A stretch of DNA of 16,375 nt from JANWZL01 sp037445185 (GCA_037445185.1 JBBIKZ010000053.1:1-16375), one strand, 5' to 3'. Positions 7,806-15,786 are shown, counted from the stretch's first letter. Translations and numbers: made by a program. The notes: generated by a model from the sequence alone, not told the origin.

Positions 7806-8381
7806 ATGCAAGACTACCTCCTCATCCTCGTCGGCACGGTGTTCGTCAACAACATCGTCATGGCCAAGATCCTCGGCCTGTGCCCGTTCATGGGGGTGTC
7901 GCGTAAGCTGGAGACCTCCCTCGGCATGGGGGCGGCAACCACCTTCGTGCTCACCCTGGCCTCGGGCCTGAGTTATCTCATCGATACCTACCTGCTGGGC
8001 ACGGAACTGTTCTACCTACGCACCCTGTCCTTCATCGTCGTGATCGCCGGCATCGTCGGTTTCACCGAGATGTTCATCAAGAAGACCTCGCCGGTGCTCT
8101 TCCGCGTGCTGGGCATCTATCTGCCGCTCATCACCACCAACTGCGCCGTGCTGGGCATCCCGCTGCTCAACGTGCAGGAGCGGCACGACTTCGTCTCCTC
8201 GCTCTTCTTCGGCATGGGCGGGGCGCTGGGTTTCACCCTGGTGCTGGTGCTGTTCGCCGCCATGCGTGAGCGACTGGAGGCGGCGGACGTGCCCGCCCCC
8301 TTCCGCGGCACCAGCATCGCCATGATCACGGCGGGCCTCATGAGCCTCGCCTTCATGGGCTTCGCCGGGTTGATCAAATAG
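7806..8381 (+). CDS. rnfA: Rnf electron transport complex subunit A
   Basis: Integral membrane subunit of the Rnf complex (called RsxA in E. coli), 191 residues with six hydrophobic segments, the normal length. With RnfE it forms the pseudo-symmetric membrane core, which is known to hold a 2Fe-2S cluster between the two subunits; the expected cysteines are Cys26 (ILGLCPFMGVS) and Cys113 (LITTNCAVLG). FVNNIVMAKILGLCPFMG and the segment FTEMFIKKTSPVLFRVLGIYLPLITTN are hallmark sequences. It is the first gene of the operon, about 16 bases after the predicted transcription start. There is no strong Shine-Dalgarno sequence in this short leader. rnfB follows after five bases. Confidence 0.97.
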   Translation: MQDYLLILVGTVFVNNIVMAKILGLCPFMGVSRKLETSLGMGAATTFVLTLASGLSYLIDTYLLGTELFYLRTLSFIVVIAGIVGFTEMFIKKTSPVLFRVLGIYLPLITTNCAVLGIPLLNVQERHDFVSSLFFGMGGALGFTLVLVLFAAMRERLEAADVPAPFRGTSIAMITAGLMSLAFMGFAGLIK

Positions 8382-8386
8382 ACCCC

Positions 8387-8935
8387 ATGCTGAGCGCCAT
8401 CCTGGTCATGTCGGGCCTGGCCGTGGTGCTGGGGGGCGTCCTCGGTTGGGCGGCGATCCGCTTCCGGGTCGAGGAAGACCCACTGGTGGAAAAAATCGAT
8501 GCCATCCTGCCGCAGACGCAGTGCGGCCAGTGCGGCTACCCCGGCTGCAAGCCCTATGCCGAGGCGATCGCCAAGGGCGAGGCCGACATCAACCGCTGCC
8601 CTCCCGGCGGCGAGGAGGGGATCAGGCGCCTGGCAGAGTTGCTGGGGGTGGAACCCAAGCCGCTCGGCGAGGGCCTTACACACAAACCCAAGAGCGTGGC
8701 GGTGATCGACGAGAATCTTTGCATAGGCTGCACGCTGTGCATCCAGGCCTGCCCGGTGGACGCCATCGTCGGCGCGGCCAAGCAGATGCACACCGTGGTG
8801 CCGGAGCTTTGCACCGGCTGCGAGCTGTGCGTGCAGCCCTGCCCGGTGGACTGCATCCACATGGAGGTGATCAAGGAAAACATCACCACCTGGAAGTGGC
8901 GCTATCCGGTGCTGGCGTTGAAAAAGGTGGCCTGA
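8387..8935 (+). CDS. rnfB: Rnf electron transport complex subunit B, iron-sulfur protein
   Basis: Electron-carrying subunit that meets ferredoxin-type partners on the cytoplasmic side. The 182-residue protein has one N-terminal membrane helix (about 4-25). Next comes a 4Fe-4S domain with cysteines 46, 49, 54 and 71 (CGQCGYPGC and a later Cys), the CxxCx4Cx16C pattern of RnfB. Two bacterial-ferredoxin motifs follow: Cys112/115/118/122 (CIGCTLCIQACPVDAI) and Cys142/145/148/152 (CTGCELCVQPCPVDCI). Three 4Fe-4S clusters are therefore expected. The form is the short proteobacterial type, without the additional ferredoxin repeats seen in clostridial RnfB. rnfC begins one base after its stop codon. 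Confidence 0.97.
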   Translation: MLSAILVMSGLAVVLGGVLGWAAIRFRVEEDPLVEKIDAILPQTQCGQCGYPGCKPYAEAIAKGEADINRCPPGGEEGIRRLAELLGVEPKPLGEGLTHKPKSVAVIDENLCIGCTLCIQACPVDAIVGAAKQMHTVVPELCTGCELCVQPCPVDCIHMEVIKENITTWKWRYPVLALKKVA

Positions 8936-8936
8936 G

Positions 8937-10589
8937 ATGGCAACGGGCGTGGTCGCGAGACGGCTCTACCGCTTCCCGGGCGGGGTACATCCGGAGGGAC
9001 ACAAGTCGGTGTCCACCGCCACGCCGATCGCCGAGATGCCGCTGCTGCCCCGCTACGTGGTTCCCCTGCGCCAGCACATCGGCGAGCCGGCAAGCCCCGT
9101 CGTCCAGCCCGGCGATCGGGTGCTGCGGGGACAGCTCATCGGCCGGCCCGAAGGCTACGTCTCGGTAGGCGTGCATGCCCCCACCTCGGGCCGGGTCCTG
9201 GCGGTGGAGATGCGGCCGGTCCCCCACCCCTCCGGCCTCATGGATCTGTGCGTGGTCATCGAGGCGGACGGCGAGGACCGCGCGGTGGAGCCCACCCCGC
9301 TCGACTGGCACCGCATGGACGCGAGCGCCCTGCGCAACCGGTTGCGCGAGATGGGCCTGGCGGGCCTGGGCGGGGCGGTCTTCCCCAGCTTCATCAAGCT
9401 CAACCCGGGCGCCAAACGGCAGATCCCCATCCTCATCCTGAACGGCGCCGAGTGCGAGCCCTGGATCACCTGCGATGACATGCTGATGCGCGAACGCGCC
9501 AGCGAGATCCTCATGGGCGCGCAGGTCATGCGCCACATGCTGTGCGCGGAAGAGGTGCTGGTGGGGATCGAGGACAACAAGCCCGAGGCCCTGGCCTGCA
9601 TGGCCGAGGCGGCCGCCGGCAGCGATGTGGAAGTGGTGGCGGTGCCCACCGTCTACCCCGGCGGCGGCGGCAAGCAGCTCACCTACACCCTCACCGGCCG
9701 CGTCACCCCCTCCAAGGGCCTCACCACGGATGTGGGCGTGCAGGTCTTCAACGTCGGTACGGCCTACAGTCTCTATCGCGCGGTCCATCTCGGCGAGCCG
9801 CTGGTGAGCCGCGTGGTCACCGTCACCGGTCATGTCGGCTCACCCCGCAGCCTGGAAGTCAGGCTGGGCAGCCCGATCGCGGAGGTGATCGGGGCGGCGG
9901 GGGGCGCGCTTCCCGGCGCCACCGGCGAGGTCATCGGCGGCCCCATGATGGGCTTCGACCTGCACGATGCGTCCGCGCCTGTCACCAAAGCGGTCAACTG
10001 CATCCTCGTCAAGAATGCCGAGCACTTCCCGCCCAAGCCGCCCCCCCTGCCCTGCATCCGCTGCGGGGAGTGCGCCCGCGCCTGTCCCGCCGAGCTGCAG
10101 CCCTACGAGCTGTACTGGTACGCCCGTCACCGCGACTTCGGCAAGACGCAGAGCTACAGCCTGTTCGACTGCATCGAATGCGGCTGCTGCAGCTACGTCT
10201 GTCCGAGCCACATCCCCCTGGTGGACTTCTACCGCTTCGCCAAGAGCGAGATCTGGGCCCGCGAGCGAGAGAAACAGGCGGCCGATCTGGCCCGCGAACG
10301 GCACGAGTTCCGCAGCTATCGCCTCGCGCGCGAGAAACAGGAAAAGGCGGAGCGGCTGGCGAAAAAGGCGAGCGAGCGGCTGGAGTCGGGTGCGGTGGCC
10401 AACGACGACCCGGAGGCCGCGCGCAAAAAGGCCATCCTCGCCGCCGCCATCGAGCGGGCGAAGCAGGCTAGGGCCGCGGTCCAGCCCAAGAACGTGGACG
10501 ACCTGCCCGCGGACAAGCAACGCGAGATCGATGCCATCGAGGCGCGACGCCAACAGCACGCCTCCGCCGCGCAGACATCCGATACCTGA
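8937..10589 (+). CDS. rnfC: Rnf electron transport complex subunit C, NADH-binding
   Basis: Peripheral subunit that binds NADH and FMN and passes electrons to RnfB. The product has 550 residues. RLYRFPGGVHPEGHKS opens the N-terminal RnfC barrel domain. The glycine-rich GLAGLGGAVFPSFIKL near 140-150 and the NGAECEPWITCDD segment near 170 belong to the NADH/FMN fold shared with complex I NuoF. Two 4Fe-4S motifs are Cys373/376/379/383 and Cys412/415/418/422. From about 440 onward the chain is a charged, lysine-, arginine- and alanine-rich predicted coiled coil (REREKQAADLARERHEF and beyond). This tail is shorter than in E. coli RsxC (740 residues), within normal variation. The ATG overlaps neither neighbour, being one base after rnfB; rnfD starts six bases past its stop. 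Confidence 0.97.
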   Translation: MATGVVARRLYRFPGGVHPEGHKSVSTATPIAEMPLLPRYVVPLRQHIGEPASPVVQPGDRVLRGQLIGRPEGYVSVGVHAPTSGRVLAVEMRPVPHPSGLMDLCVVIEADGEDRAVEPTPLDWHRMDASALRNRLREMGLAGLGGAVFPSFIKLNPGAKRQIPILILNGAECEPWITCDDMLMRERASEILMGAQVMRHMLCAEEVLVGIEDNKPEALACMAEAAAGSDVEVVAVPTVYPGGGGKQLTYTLTGRVTPSKGLTTDVGVQVFNVGTAYSLYRAVHLGEPLVSRVVTVTGHVGSPRSLEVRLGSPIAEVIGAAGGALPGATGEVIGGPMMGFDLHDASAPVTKAVNCILVKNAEHFPPKPPPLPCIRCGECARACPAELQPYELYWYARHRDFGKTQSYSLFDCIECGCCSYVCPSHIPLVDFYRFAKSEIWAREREKQAADLARERHEFRSYRLAREKQEKAERLAKKASERLESGAVANDDPEAARKKAILAAAIERAKQARAAVQPKNVDDLPADKQREIDAIEARRQQHASAAQTSDT

Positions 10590-10595
10590 TCCCTG

Positions 10596-11630
10596 ATGCC
10601 CGGCTCCCCTCACATCACCGCCCAGCACACCTCCGTGCGCTCGGTCATGCTCAAGGTGCTGGCCGCCCTGATCCCGGGCATTCTGGTGCATGCCTGGTTC
10701 TTCGGGCCGGGCATCTGGGTGAGCCTGCTGGTGTGCACCGTGTTCGCCTATGTCTTCGAGACCCTGGCCCTGGCGATGCGCAACCTGCCCTTGAAGCCCT
10801 TCCTCACCGATGGGTCGGTCCTGGTCACCGCCTGGCTGCTCGCCCTATCGCTACCCACCCTGGCGCCCTGGTGGCTCTACGCGGTGGGCATGCTGTTCGC
10901 CGTGCTGGTGGCCAAGCACCTCTACGGCGGCCTCGGGCAGAACCTGTTCAATCCCGCCATGGTGGGCTATGCGGCCCTCATCGTCAGCTTCCCCGCCTAC
11001 ATGACCCAGTGGCCGGCGCCCATGGACCTGGCCGGCCATACCCCCGACCTGCTCGAATCCATCGATCTGGTCTTCGCCGGCCAGGGGGCGGTGAGCCCCG
11101 ATGCTTATACCGCCGCCACGCCGCTGGACACCCTGCGCACCCTGGTGCGGGCGGGCGGCGACGCAGCGGCTGTGATGCAGGAGCCGGTGTTCGGCCACTT
11201 GGGCGCACGCGGCCAGGAGATGGTGGCCCTCATGTATCTGCTGGGCGGCCTGCTGCTGCTCACGCATCGCGTCATCAGCTGGCACATCCCCGTGGCCTTC
11301 CTGGGTGCCGTCGCCCTCACGGCCACCGGCCTGCACCTGCTCGACGCCAGCCGCCACGCCGGCCCACTGTTCCACCTGGTGGCGGGCGGCACCATGCTGG
11401 GCGCCTTCTTCATCCTCACCGACCCCGTGTCCGCCAGCGCCACACCGCGCGGCAAGCTGATTTACGCCGGACTGGCCGGCTTCTTGACGGTGATCATCCG
11501 CGCCTTCGGCGGCTATCCGGATGGGGTGGCCTTCGCAGTCCTGCTCATGAACATGGCCGTACCGTTCATCGATGCCCACACGCAGCCCAGGGTGTTCGGA
11601 CAGGCCGGCAAGGACAGGGAGCGGCCATGA
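10596..11630 (+). CDS. rnfD: Rnf electron transport complex subunit D
   Basis: Integral membrane flavoprotein of the Rnf complex, related to NqrB, 344 residues with eight to ten hydrophobic segments. FMN is attached covalently through a phosphodiester link to a threonine in an (S/T)-(G/A)-A-T motif. Here that motif is DAYTAATPL, with Thr175 as the expected attachment site, on the periplasmic side. Other family landmarks are LKPFLTDGSVLVTAWLLALSLP, KHLYGGLGQNLFNPAMVGYA and FFILTDPVSASATPRGKLIY, the last near the C-terminus with GGYPDGVAFAVLLMNMAVP. The flavin is put on by ApbE, which is not encoded in this window. Its stop codon overlaps the rnfG start (ATGA at 11627-11630). Confidence 0.96.
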   Translation: MPGSPHITAQHTSVRSVMLKVLAALIPGILVHAWFFGPGIWVSLLVCTVFAYVFETLALAMRNLPLKPFLTDGSVLVTAWLLALSLPTLAPWWLYAVGMLFAVLVAKHLYGGLGQNLFNPAMVGYAALIVSFPAYMTQWPAPMDLAGHTPDLLESIDLVFAGQGAVSPDAYTAATPLDTLRTLVRAGGDAAAVMQEPVFGHLGARGQEMVALMYLLGGLLLLTHRVISWHIPVAFLGAVALTATGLHLLDASRHAGPLFHLVAGGTMLGAFFILTDPVSASATPRGKLIYAGLAGFLTVIIRAFGGYPDGVAFAVLLMNMAVPFIDAHTQPRVFGQAGKDRERP

Positions 11631-12295
11631 CCCGCGCCCTGCGCGAGACCCTGATCACGGCGCTCACGCTGCTCGCCTTCGCCGTCGTCGGCTCGGCCTT
11701 GCTCTCCGGTACCTACAAGCTGACGCGTCCGTCCATCGCCGCCAGCGAACAGGCCGAGAAACTGGCCCGTGTCAGTGAGACCCTGCCCGCGGGCAGCTAT
11801 GACAACGACCTCGTGCGCGACGCCCGCCCCCTGCCGGCCGACCCCCTGCTCGGTCTCAGGCATCCCGGTCAGTATTACCCGGCGTTCAAGGCCGGGGTGC
11901 CGGTGGCCGTCGTGCTGGAGGCCGCGGCCCCCGATGGCTACGCCGGCGAGATCCGGCTGCTGGTGGGCATCCGCTCAGACGGCCGCATCGCCGGCGTGCG
12001 CGTGACCGCACACAAGGAGACCCCGGGCCTGGGCGACTACATCGAGGCTGCCAAGAGCCGCTGGATCCATGTCTTCGACGGCCGCAGCCTCACTGACCCG
12101 CCCGATGCGCAGTGGAAGGTGCGCAAGGACGGCGGTCGCTTCGATTACATGGCCGGGGCCACCATCACGCCGCGGGCAGTGGTCAAGGCTGTGCACCGCA
12201 GCCTGCAGTATTTCGCGGCGCATCGCGACACGCTGCTCTCACCCGCAACCCGCGCGGACAAGGAGGTTCGTCATGATCTCGGCCGAAACCCGTGA
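11627..12295 (+). CDS. rnfG: Rnf electron transport complex subunit G
   Basis: Flavoprotein subunit with one N-terminal membrane helix (about residues 8-28, TLITALTLLAFAVVGSALL) and a periplasmic FMN-binding domain, 222 residues in all. FMN is covalently bound to a threonine by ApbE; the motif here is FDYMAGATITPRAVV with Thr179 as attachment site. The ETPGLGDYIE segment is a further family signature. The start ATG lies within the rnfD stop overlap, which fixes the start. The C-terminal 22 bases overlap the start of rnfE, including its ribosome binding site. Residue composition and length are normal for the family. Confidence 0.95.
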   Translation: MTRALRETLITALTLLAFAVVGSALLSGTYKLTRPSIAASEQAEKLARVSETLPAGSYDNDLVRDARPLPADPLLGLRHPGQYYPAFKAGVPVAVVLEAAAPDGYAGEIRLLVGIRSDGRIAGVRVTAHKETPGLGDYIEAAKSRWIHVFDGRSLTDPPDAQWKVRKDGGRFDYMAGATITPRAVVKAVHRSLQYFAAHRDTLLSPATRADKEVRHDLGRNP

Positions 12296-12953
12296 AATCA
12301 TCTACAACGGCCTGTGGAAACAGAACCCGGGCATCGTCCAGCTCCTCGGCCTGTGCCCCCTGCTCGCCATCAGCAACACGGTGGTCAACAGCCTGTCGCT
12401 CGGGCTCGCCACCACCCTGGTGATGGCGGTGGCGAGCGGCTCGGTCGCCCTCGTGCGCAACTTCATCCCACACGAGATCCGGCTGCCCACCTTCGTGCTC
12501 ATCATCGCCGCCCTGGTCACCGTCGTGCAGCTGCTCATGAACGCCTATGTGCACCCGCTCTACCTGGTGCTGGGCATCTTCATCCCGCTCATCACCACCA
12601 ACTGCATCGTGCTCGCCCGCGTCGAGACCTTCGCCTCCAAGCGCTCCACCGCCCATTCGGTGCTGGACGCGATGATGATGGGCCTGGGCCTCACAGGCGT
12701 GCTGGTGACCCTAGGGGCGATGCGCGAGATGGCGGGCAAGGGTACCCTGTTCTCCGGCCTCGACCTGGCCCTGGGCCCCGCCGCCAAGGGCTGGGTGATC
12801 GACGTGCTGCCCGACTACCAGGGCTTCCTGCTCGCCATCCTGCCACCGGGCGCCTTCCTCGCCCTGGGGTTGCTCATCGCCCTGAAAAACTGGCTGGAGG
12901 CCATGCACGCGCCTCGCCCCGCAGCGGCCTTGACCGCCGCACTGGGCAGCTGA
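12273..12953 (+). CDS. rnfE: Rnf electron transport complex subunit E
   Basis: Integral membrane subunit, 226 residues with six hydrophobic segments, partner of RnfA. The cysteines expected to bind the shared 2Fe-2S cluster are Cys28 (LLGLCPLLA) and Cys111 (LITTNCIVLAR). Characteristic sequences are NGLWKQNPGIVQLLGLCPLLA at the N-terminus, SVALVRNFIPHEIRLPTFVLIIA, and ETFASKRSTAHSVLDAMMMG. I choose the ATG at 12273 because a strong AAGGAGG lies at 12260-12266 inside the end of rnfG and because the N-terminus matches the family. It overlaps rnfG by 23 bases. It is the last Rnf subunit gene of the cluster; nth follows after 44 bases. Confidence 0.96.
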   Translation: MISAETREIIYNGLWKQNPGIVQLLGLCPLLAISNTVVNSLSLGLATTLVMAVASGSVALVRNFIPHEIRLPTFVLIIAALVTVVQLLMNAYVHPLYLVLGIFIPLITTNCIVLARVETFASKRSTAHSVLDAMMMGLGLTGVLVTLGAMREMAGKGTLFSGLDLALGPAAKGWVIDVLPDYQGFLLAILPPGAFLALGLLIALKNWLEAMHAPRPAAALTAALGS

Positions 12954-12997
12954 TGCGCCGCGTTACCGCCGACCAGCCCTGACGACCGCATGGCAAC

Positions 12998-13684
12998 ATG
13001 AACGCCGCCAAGCGCCGCGCCATCTTCGAACGCCTCGAGGCCGCCAATCCCCGGCCCACCACCGAACTGCGCTACGCGACCCCCTACCAGTTGCTGGTGG
13101 CGGTGGTGCTCTCCGCCCAGGCCACCGACAAGAGCGTCAACCAGGCAACGGAAACCCTCTTCCGCATCGCCGGCACGCCCGAGGCGATGCTCGCCCTGGG
13201 CGAGGACGGCCTGCGTGCGCACATCCGCCGCATCGGCCTGTACCAGACCAAGGCCAAGCACATCCTCGCCCTCAGCCGCCAGTTGCTCGAACGGCACGGC
13301 GGCGAGGTACCGGCCGACCGGGCCGCCCTGGAGGCCCTGCCGGGTGTGGGCCGCAAGACCGCCAACGTCGTGCTCAACACCGCCTTCGGTCAGCCGACCA
13401 TCGCCGTGGACACGCACATCTTCCGGGTCGCCAACCGCACCGGCCTGGCTCGAGGGAAGACGGTGCTGGCGGTGGAGCGCGGCCTCGTGCGCCACACCCC
13501 GGCCGAATTCCGGCACGACGCCCATCATTGGCTGATCCTGCACGGTCGCTACGTGTGCAAGGCGCGCAAGCCGGACTGTGCGCACTGCCTGATCCACGAC
13601 CTGTGCGAATGGCCGCACAAAAGCGCCGTGGGCGCGTCGCCCCCCCTCGCCCGACCTTCACAGCCCGCCCCTCACGCCGCATGA
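12998..13684 (+). CDS. nth: Endonuclease III, DNA glycosylase/AP lyase
   Basis: Base-excision repair enzyme that removes oxidised pyrimidines and nicks the strand by beta-elimination. The 228-residue protein aligns with E. coli Nth without gaps at the key sites: helix-hairpin-helix LPGVGRKTANVVLN with catalytic Lys120, catalytic Asp138 in VDTHIFRVANRTGL, and 4Fe-4S cysteines Cys187-x6-Cys194-x2-Cys197-x5-Cys203 (CKARKPDCAHCLIHDLC). Residues after about 205 form a proline- and alanine-rich tail absent from short homologs. Linkage of nth to rnf is known from E. coli and relatives. The 44-base gap from rnfE contains no obvious promoter or terminator. Its stop overlaps the next start by four bases. 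Confidence 0.97.
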   Translation: MNAAKRRAIFERLEAANPRPTTELRYATPYQLLVAVVLSAQATDKSVNQATETLFRIAGTPEAMLALGEDGLRAHIRRIGLYQTKAKHILALSRQLLERHGGEVPADRAALEALPGVGRKTANVVLNTAFGQPTIAVDTHIFRVANRTGLARGKTVLAVERGLVRHTPAEFRHDAHHWLILHGRYVCKARKPDCAHCLIHDLCEWPHKSAVGASPPLARPSQPAPHAA

Positions 13685-14775
13685 ATGTTGCCACCGCCTT
13701 GGTCAAGGGCCCCGGCGCCAGGCCGGAATTGGCGGCCGATGCCGTGCGCATCGCCCTGGACAAGGCAGGTCTCACCCAGGCCAATGCGGTCCTGCTCTAT
13801 CTCTCCGCCGATTTCGCGCGCGATCCCGAGCCGGCGATCCGGGCGGCGGCGCGGGCGGCCCGTTGCCTGCAGATCGCCGGCTGCACCGCCACGGGGCTGT
13901 TCACCGAGGAGGAATGGGTGTTGGACAGCCCGGCGTCGGCCGCCCTGGTGCTGGGCGGGCAGTTACGCCTGCAGCCCGCGCAGGCCGGCGAGCCGGTCCT
14001 CACCCTCACCGCCCCGAATGCGCTCGACTGGAACTGGCTCGCCGGGGGTGGCGAACGCTACGGCGGGGTCTCGGGCGACGCCACCGGACAGGGCCCGTAC
14101 AAGGTCTGGCAGGCCGCGCGCTGTCAGGACAGCGGGCGCAGCGAGCTATCCATCACCGGTGTGCAGGTGCGCATCGGGGTGTCGCACGGGGTGCGCCCCC
14201 TCAATGCGCCCGTGACCGTCACCGCGGTGAGCGGCCACGACATCCTTGCCATCGAGGGGGAGCCCGCACTGGCCAACCTAGTGCAAGAACTGCCACTCGG
14301 TGCGCGCCATCCGGACCGCCTCCCCCTGCATCTGCTCATGTTGGGCGTGACCTATGGCATGCCCATGAACGCGCTAGAGGAAGGCCGCTACCATCTGCTG
14401 CCGGTCCTGGCCTCGAATGCCCAGGAGCGTTCCATCACCGTCGCCGCCCAGGTCCCGCTGGGTAGCCGTATCTTCTGGGCCATGCGCCTGCCGCAGGCGG
14501 CCGAATACGAGATGCGCAACCTGGTGGAAGGCCTGTGCGCCGACACCCTAGACGACCCCAGTTTTGCCCTCATGTTCAATTGCAGCGGCAGAGGGCCCTA
14601 TTTCTACGACGGCGAAGACCGCGACATCCTGCAGTTCACGCGCCATTTCCCCGACACCCCCTTGATCGGCTTCTACGGCAACGGTCAGATCGCGCATCTC
14701 GACGGCGCGAACCGACTGCTGCAGTACAGCACCGTCCTGGCACTCTTCCATGACCCTGTTCCAGCCCAACCGTGA
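13681..14775 (+). CDS. FIST domain sensory protein (FIST N plus FIST C)
   Basis: A 364-residue cytoplasmic protein made only of a FIST module. The N-terminal half (about 1-190) has NAVLLYLSADFARDPEPAIRAAARAA followed by IAGCTATGLFTEEE, the FIST N pattern. The C-terminal half ends with MFNCSGRGPYFYDGEDRDI, GFYGNGQIAHLDGANRLLQYSTVLALF, typical of FIST C. FIST domains are thought to bind small ligands such as amino acids and are often fused to GGDEF, histidine kinase or chemoreceptor modules; here no output domain is attached. The ATG overlaps the nth stop (ATGA, 13681-13684), and the 3' end overlaps the next gene by 26 bases. Whether it regulates Rnf, repair or something else cannot be told. 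Confidence 0.85.
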   Translation: MNVATALVKGPGARPELAADAVRIALDKAGLTQANAVLLYLSADFARDPEPAIRAAARAARCLQIAGCTATGLFTEEEWVLDSPASAALVLGGQLRLQPAQAGEPVLTLTAPNALDWNWLAGGGERYGGVSGDATGQGPYKVWQAARCQDSGRSELSITGVQVRIGVSHGVRPLNAPVTVTAVSGHDILAIEGEPALANLVQELPLGARHPDRLPLHLLMLGVTYGMPMNALEEGRYHLLPVLASNAQERSITVAAQVPLGSRIFWAMRLPQAAEYEMRNLVEGLCADTLDDPSFALMFNCSGRGPYFYDGEDRDILQFTRHFPDTPLIGFYGNGQIAHLDGANRLLQYSTVLALFHDPVPAQP

Positions 14776-15187
14776 GCAGGCGCGCCGTTTCTTCATCGAC
14801 GCCTGGCGCAAGTACCGCGAGCAAAGCCCGCTCGAACCGATGGAGGCGATGGCAGTGGAACACATCCTGCGCCACCCCGAATACCACGCCCTGCTGGCGG
14901 ACGAGGAGGCCGGCCTGGACCGGCAATGGTCGCCGGCGCTGGGCGAGACCAACCCCTTCCTGCATCTCGCCCTGCATCTGGCCATCGGCGAACAGCTCTC
15001 GATCGACCAGCCGGCCGGCATCGTCGCGCGCTATCAGCGCATACTCCAACGTCTGGGCGACGAGCATGCCGCCCAGCACGCAGCGATGGAATGCCTGGTG
15101 GAGATGATCTGGCAGGCGCAGCGCTACCACCTGCCGCCGGATGCTGAGGCCTATCTCGCCTGTCTCGAGGGCCAGGGCGTGGCATGA
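14750..15187 (+). CDS. DUF1841 family protein
   Basis: Conserved cytoplasmic protein of unknown function, 145 residues, the usual family size. The N-terminus QPNREQARRFFIDAWRKYREQSPLEPMEAMAVEHILRHPEYH and the central segment ETNPFLHLALHLAIGEQLSIDQPAGI identify DUF1841, a family found mainly in Betaproteobacteria and Gammaproteobacteria. The chain is mostly helical, with several histidines (HLALHLAIGEQ) that could bind metal, though this is only a guess. Its ATG lies inside the 3' end of the FIST gene in another frame, so the two are likely translationally coupled. It is the last gene of the rnf-nth run. Confidence 0.88.
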   Translation: MTLFQPNREQARRFFIDAWRKYREQSPLEPMEAMAVEHILRHPEYHALLADEEAGLDRQWSPALGETNPFLHLALHLAIGEQLSIDQPAGIVARYQRILQRLGDEHAAQHAAMECLVEMIWQAQRYHLPPDAEAYLACLEGQGVA

Positions 15188-15264
15188 CGGGGGCCGCGGC
15201 GGGTAAGGCATCCATCGAAAAAACGCCGTTGAGCGCCGAGGCGGCCCCGACAGGTCCCTATATG

Positions 15265-15296
15265 CCGGGGTGGTGCCCGGGCTTGCCACCCGCCGG
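15265..15296 (+). terminator. Imperfect hairpin after the DUF1841 gene
   Basis: CCGGGGTGG (15265-15273) pairs with CCACCCGCCGG (15286-15296) with a two-base bulge and a 12-base loop, about 78 bases past the last stop of the rnf-nth operon. No T-tract follows. It is the only clear hairpin in the 241-base gap to the next gene and may end the operon transcript; confidence is low. Confidence 0.3.
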
Positions 15297-15364
15297 TTGA
15301 GTACATGATACGCCCGCCTTCCGCCCGAGACGGACGCCTGCAACAGCGGTTTTCAGGTTTATTG

Positions 15365-15373
15365 TGCTAACAT
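15365..15373 (+). promoter_or_regulatory. Extended -10 promoter candidate
   Basis: TGCTAACAT fits the extended -10 pattern TGnTAnnnT. It stands in a short AT-richer patch (about 15350-15375) unlike the surroundings, 55 bases before the ATG of the next gene. No good -35 is seen, as allowed for extended -10 promoters. Confidence 0.4.
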
Positions 15374-15428
15374 TGCACCGGCAAACCCGTCTGGCTGCCA
15401 GATCTACCCCACCCGCCCGGGAGACTCC

Positions 15429-15671
15429 ATGCTGTCCCTACTCGAAGCGCAATATGGCCACATCATCCCCGGACTGATCCAGGTTTGGGGTTGCGCCGAG
15501 CAGTTTGAACGCTATATCGGCACGCTGCTCTTCGATTCGCGCTGGGATCGCAAGGGTTGGCCTGCCGACGCCTGGGCCGAGCTGCAGTTTCTGCATAGCC
15601 TGCATCGCACGGCCTACGCGGAACAGTATCCCAAACGCTTTGACGCCGAGGACGAGATCAAGTGGTTGTAG
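15429..15671 (+). CDS. Small hypothetical protein
   Basis: An 80-residue acidic, soluble protein with no family I can name with confidence. It has no signal peptide or membrane helix. Aromatic residues are abundant, notably in IPGLIQVWGCAEQFERYIG, in LLFDSRWDRKGWPADAWAEL, and in FLHSLHRTAYAEQYPKRF. A GGGAG lies just before the ATG. The candidate extended -10 at 15365 and its own downstream hairpin suggest it is transcribed singly. The composition and the clean single frame support a real gene. It faintly resembles small conserved proteins of Betaproteobacteria with a similar tryptophan- and proline-containing centre, but I cannot confirm that. Confidence 0.68.
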   Translation: MLSLLEAQYGHIIPGLIQVWGCAEQFERYIGTLLFDSRWDRKGWPADAWAELQFLHSLHRTAYAEQYPKRFDAEDEIKWL

Positions 15672-15728
15672 ACGTTCGCCGACGGCTCTCCGGCCACGCC
15701 AGCTTTGGCCCTTGCGACGCACTCTTCA

Positions 15729-15772
15729 CCCACCCCGGGCGGCGGCGGAGTGACAGCCCCCTCCGGGGTGGG
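15729..15772 (+). terminator. Perfect 10-bp inverted repeat between the small gene and the adenosyltransferase
   Basis: CCCACCCCGG (15729-15738) and CCGGGGTGGG (15763-15772) are separated by 24 bases, ending nine bases before the Shine-Dalgarno sequence of the downstream gene. It could terminate the small gene's mRNA or fold in the leader of the adenosyltransferase mRNA. No T-tract follows on either strand. Confidence 0.4.
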
Positions 15773-15780
15773 ATAGTCAC

Positions 15781-15786
15781 AGGAGG
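15781..15786 (+). promoter_or_regulatory. Consensus Shine-Dalgarno sequence of the adenosyltransferase gene
   Basis: AGGAGG six bases before the ATG at 15793; the strongest start signal in the window. It fixes the start of the adenosyltransferase. Confidence 0.8.

Noticed and set aside
10733..11626. Extension of the rnfG frame upstream to 10733, giving a 520-residue protein
   Set aside because: The extra 298 residues are the out-of-frame translation of rnfD; RnfG begins at the ATG 11627 in the ATGA overlap with its normal membrane helix.
12161..12163. RnfG flavinylation motif AGAT instead of SGAT as a loss of function
   Set aside because: The acceptor threonine is present, and alanine at the first position is, as far as I recall, also found in enteric RnfG, so it is not a defect.
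12069..12272. Extension of the rnfE frame upstream to 12069
   Set aside because: That part is an out-of-frame reading of rnfG; the strong AAGGAGG at 12260 and the family N-terminus fix the start at 12273.
12990..13001. Alternative ATG for nth at 12990
   Set aside because: It reads only three codons before a stop in that frame; the nth frame begins at 12998 and aligns with E. coli Nth at all numbered active-site residues.
15218..15248. Run of six A (six T on the minus strand) as an intrinsic terminator
   Set aside because: The adjoining stem has only about four pairs and no minus-strand gene lies to the right that would end here.
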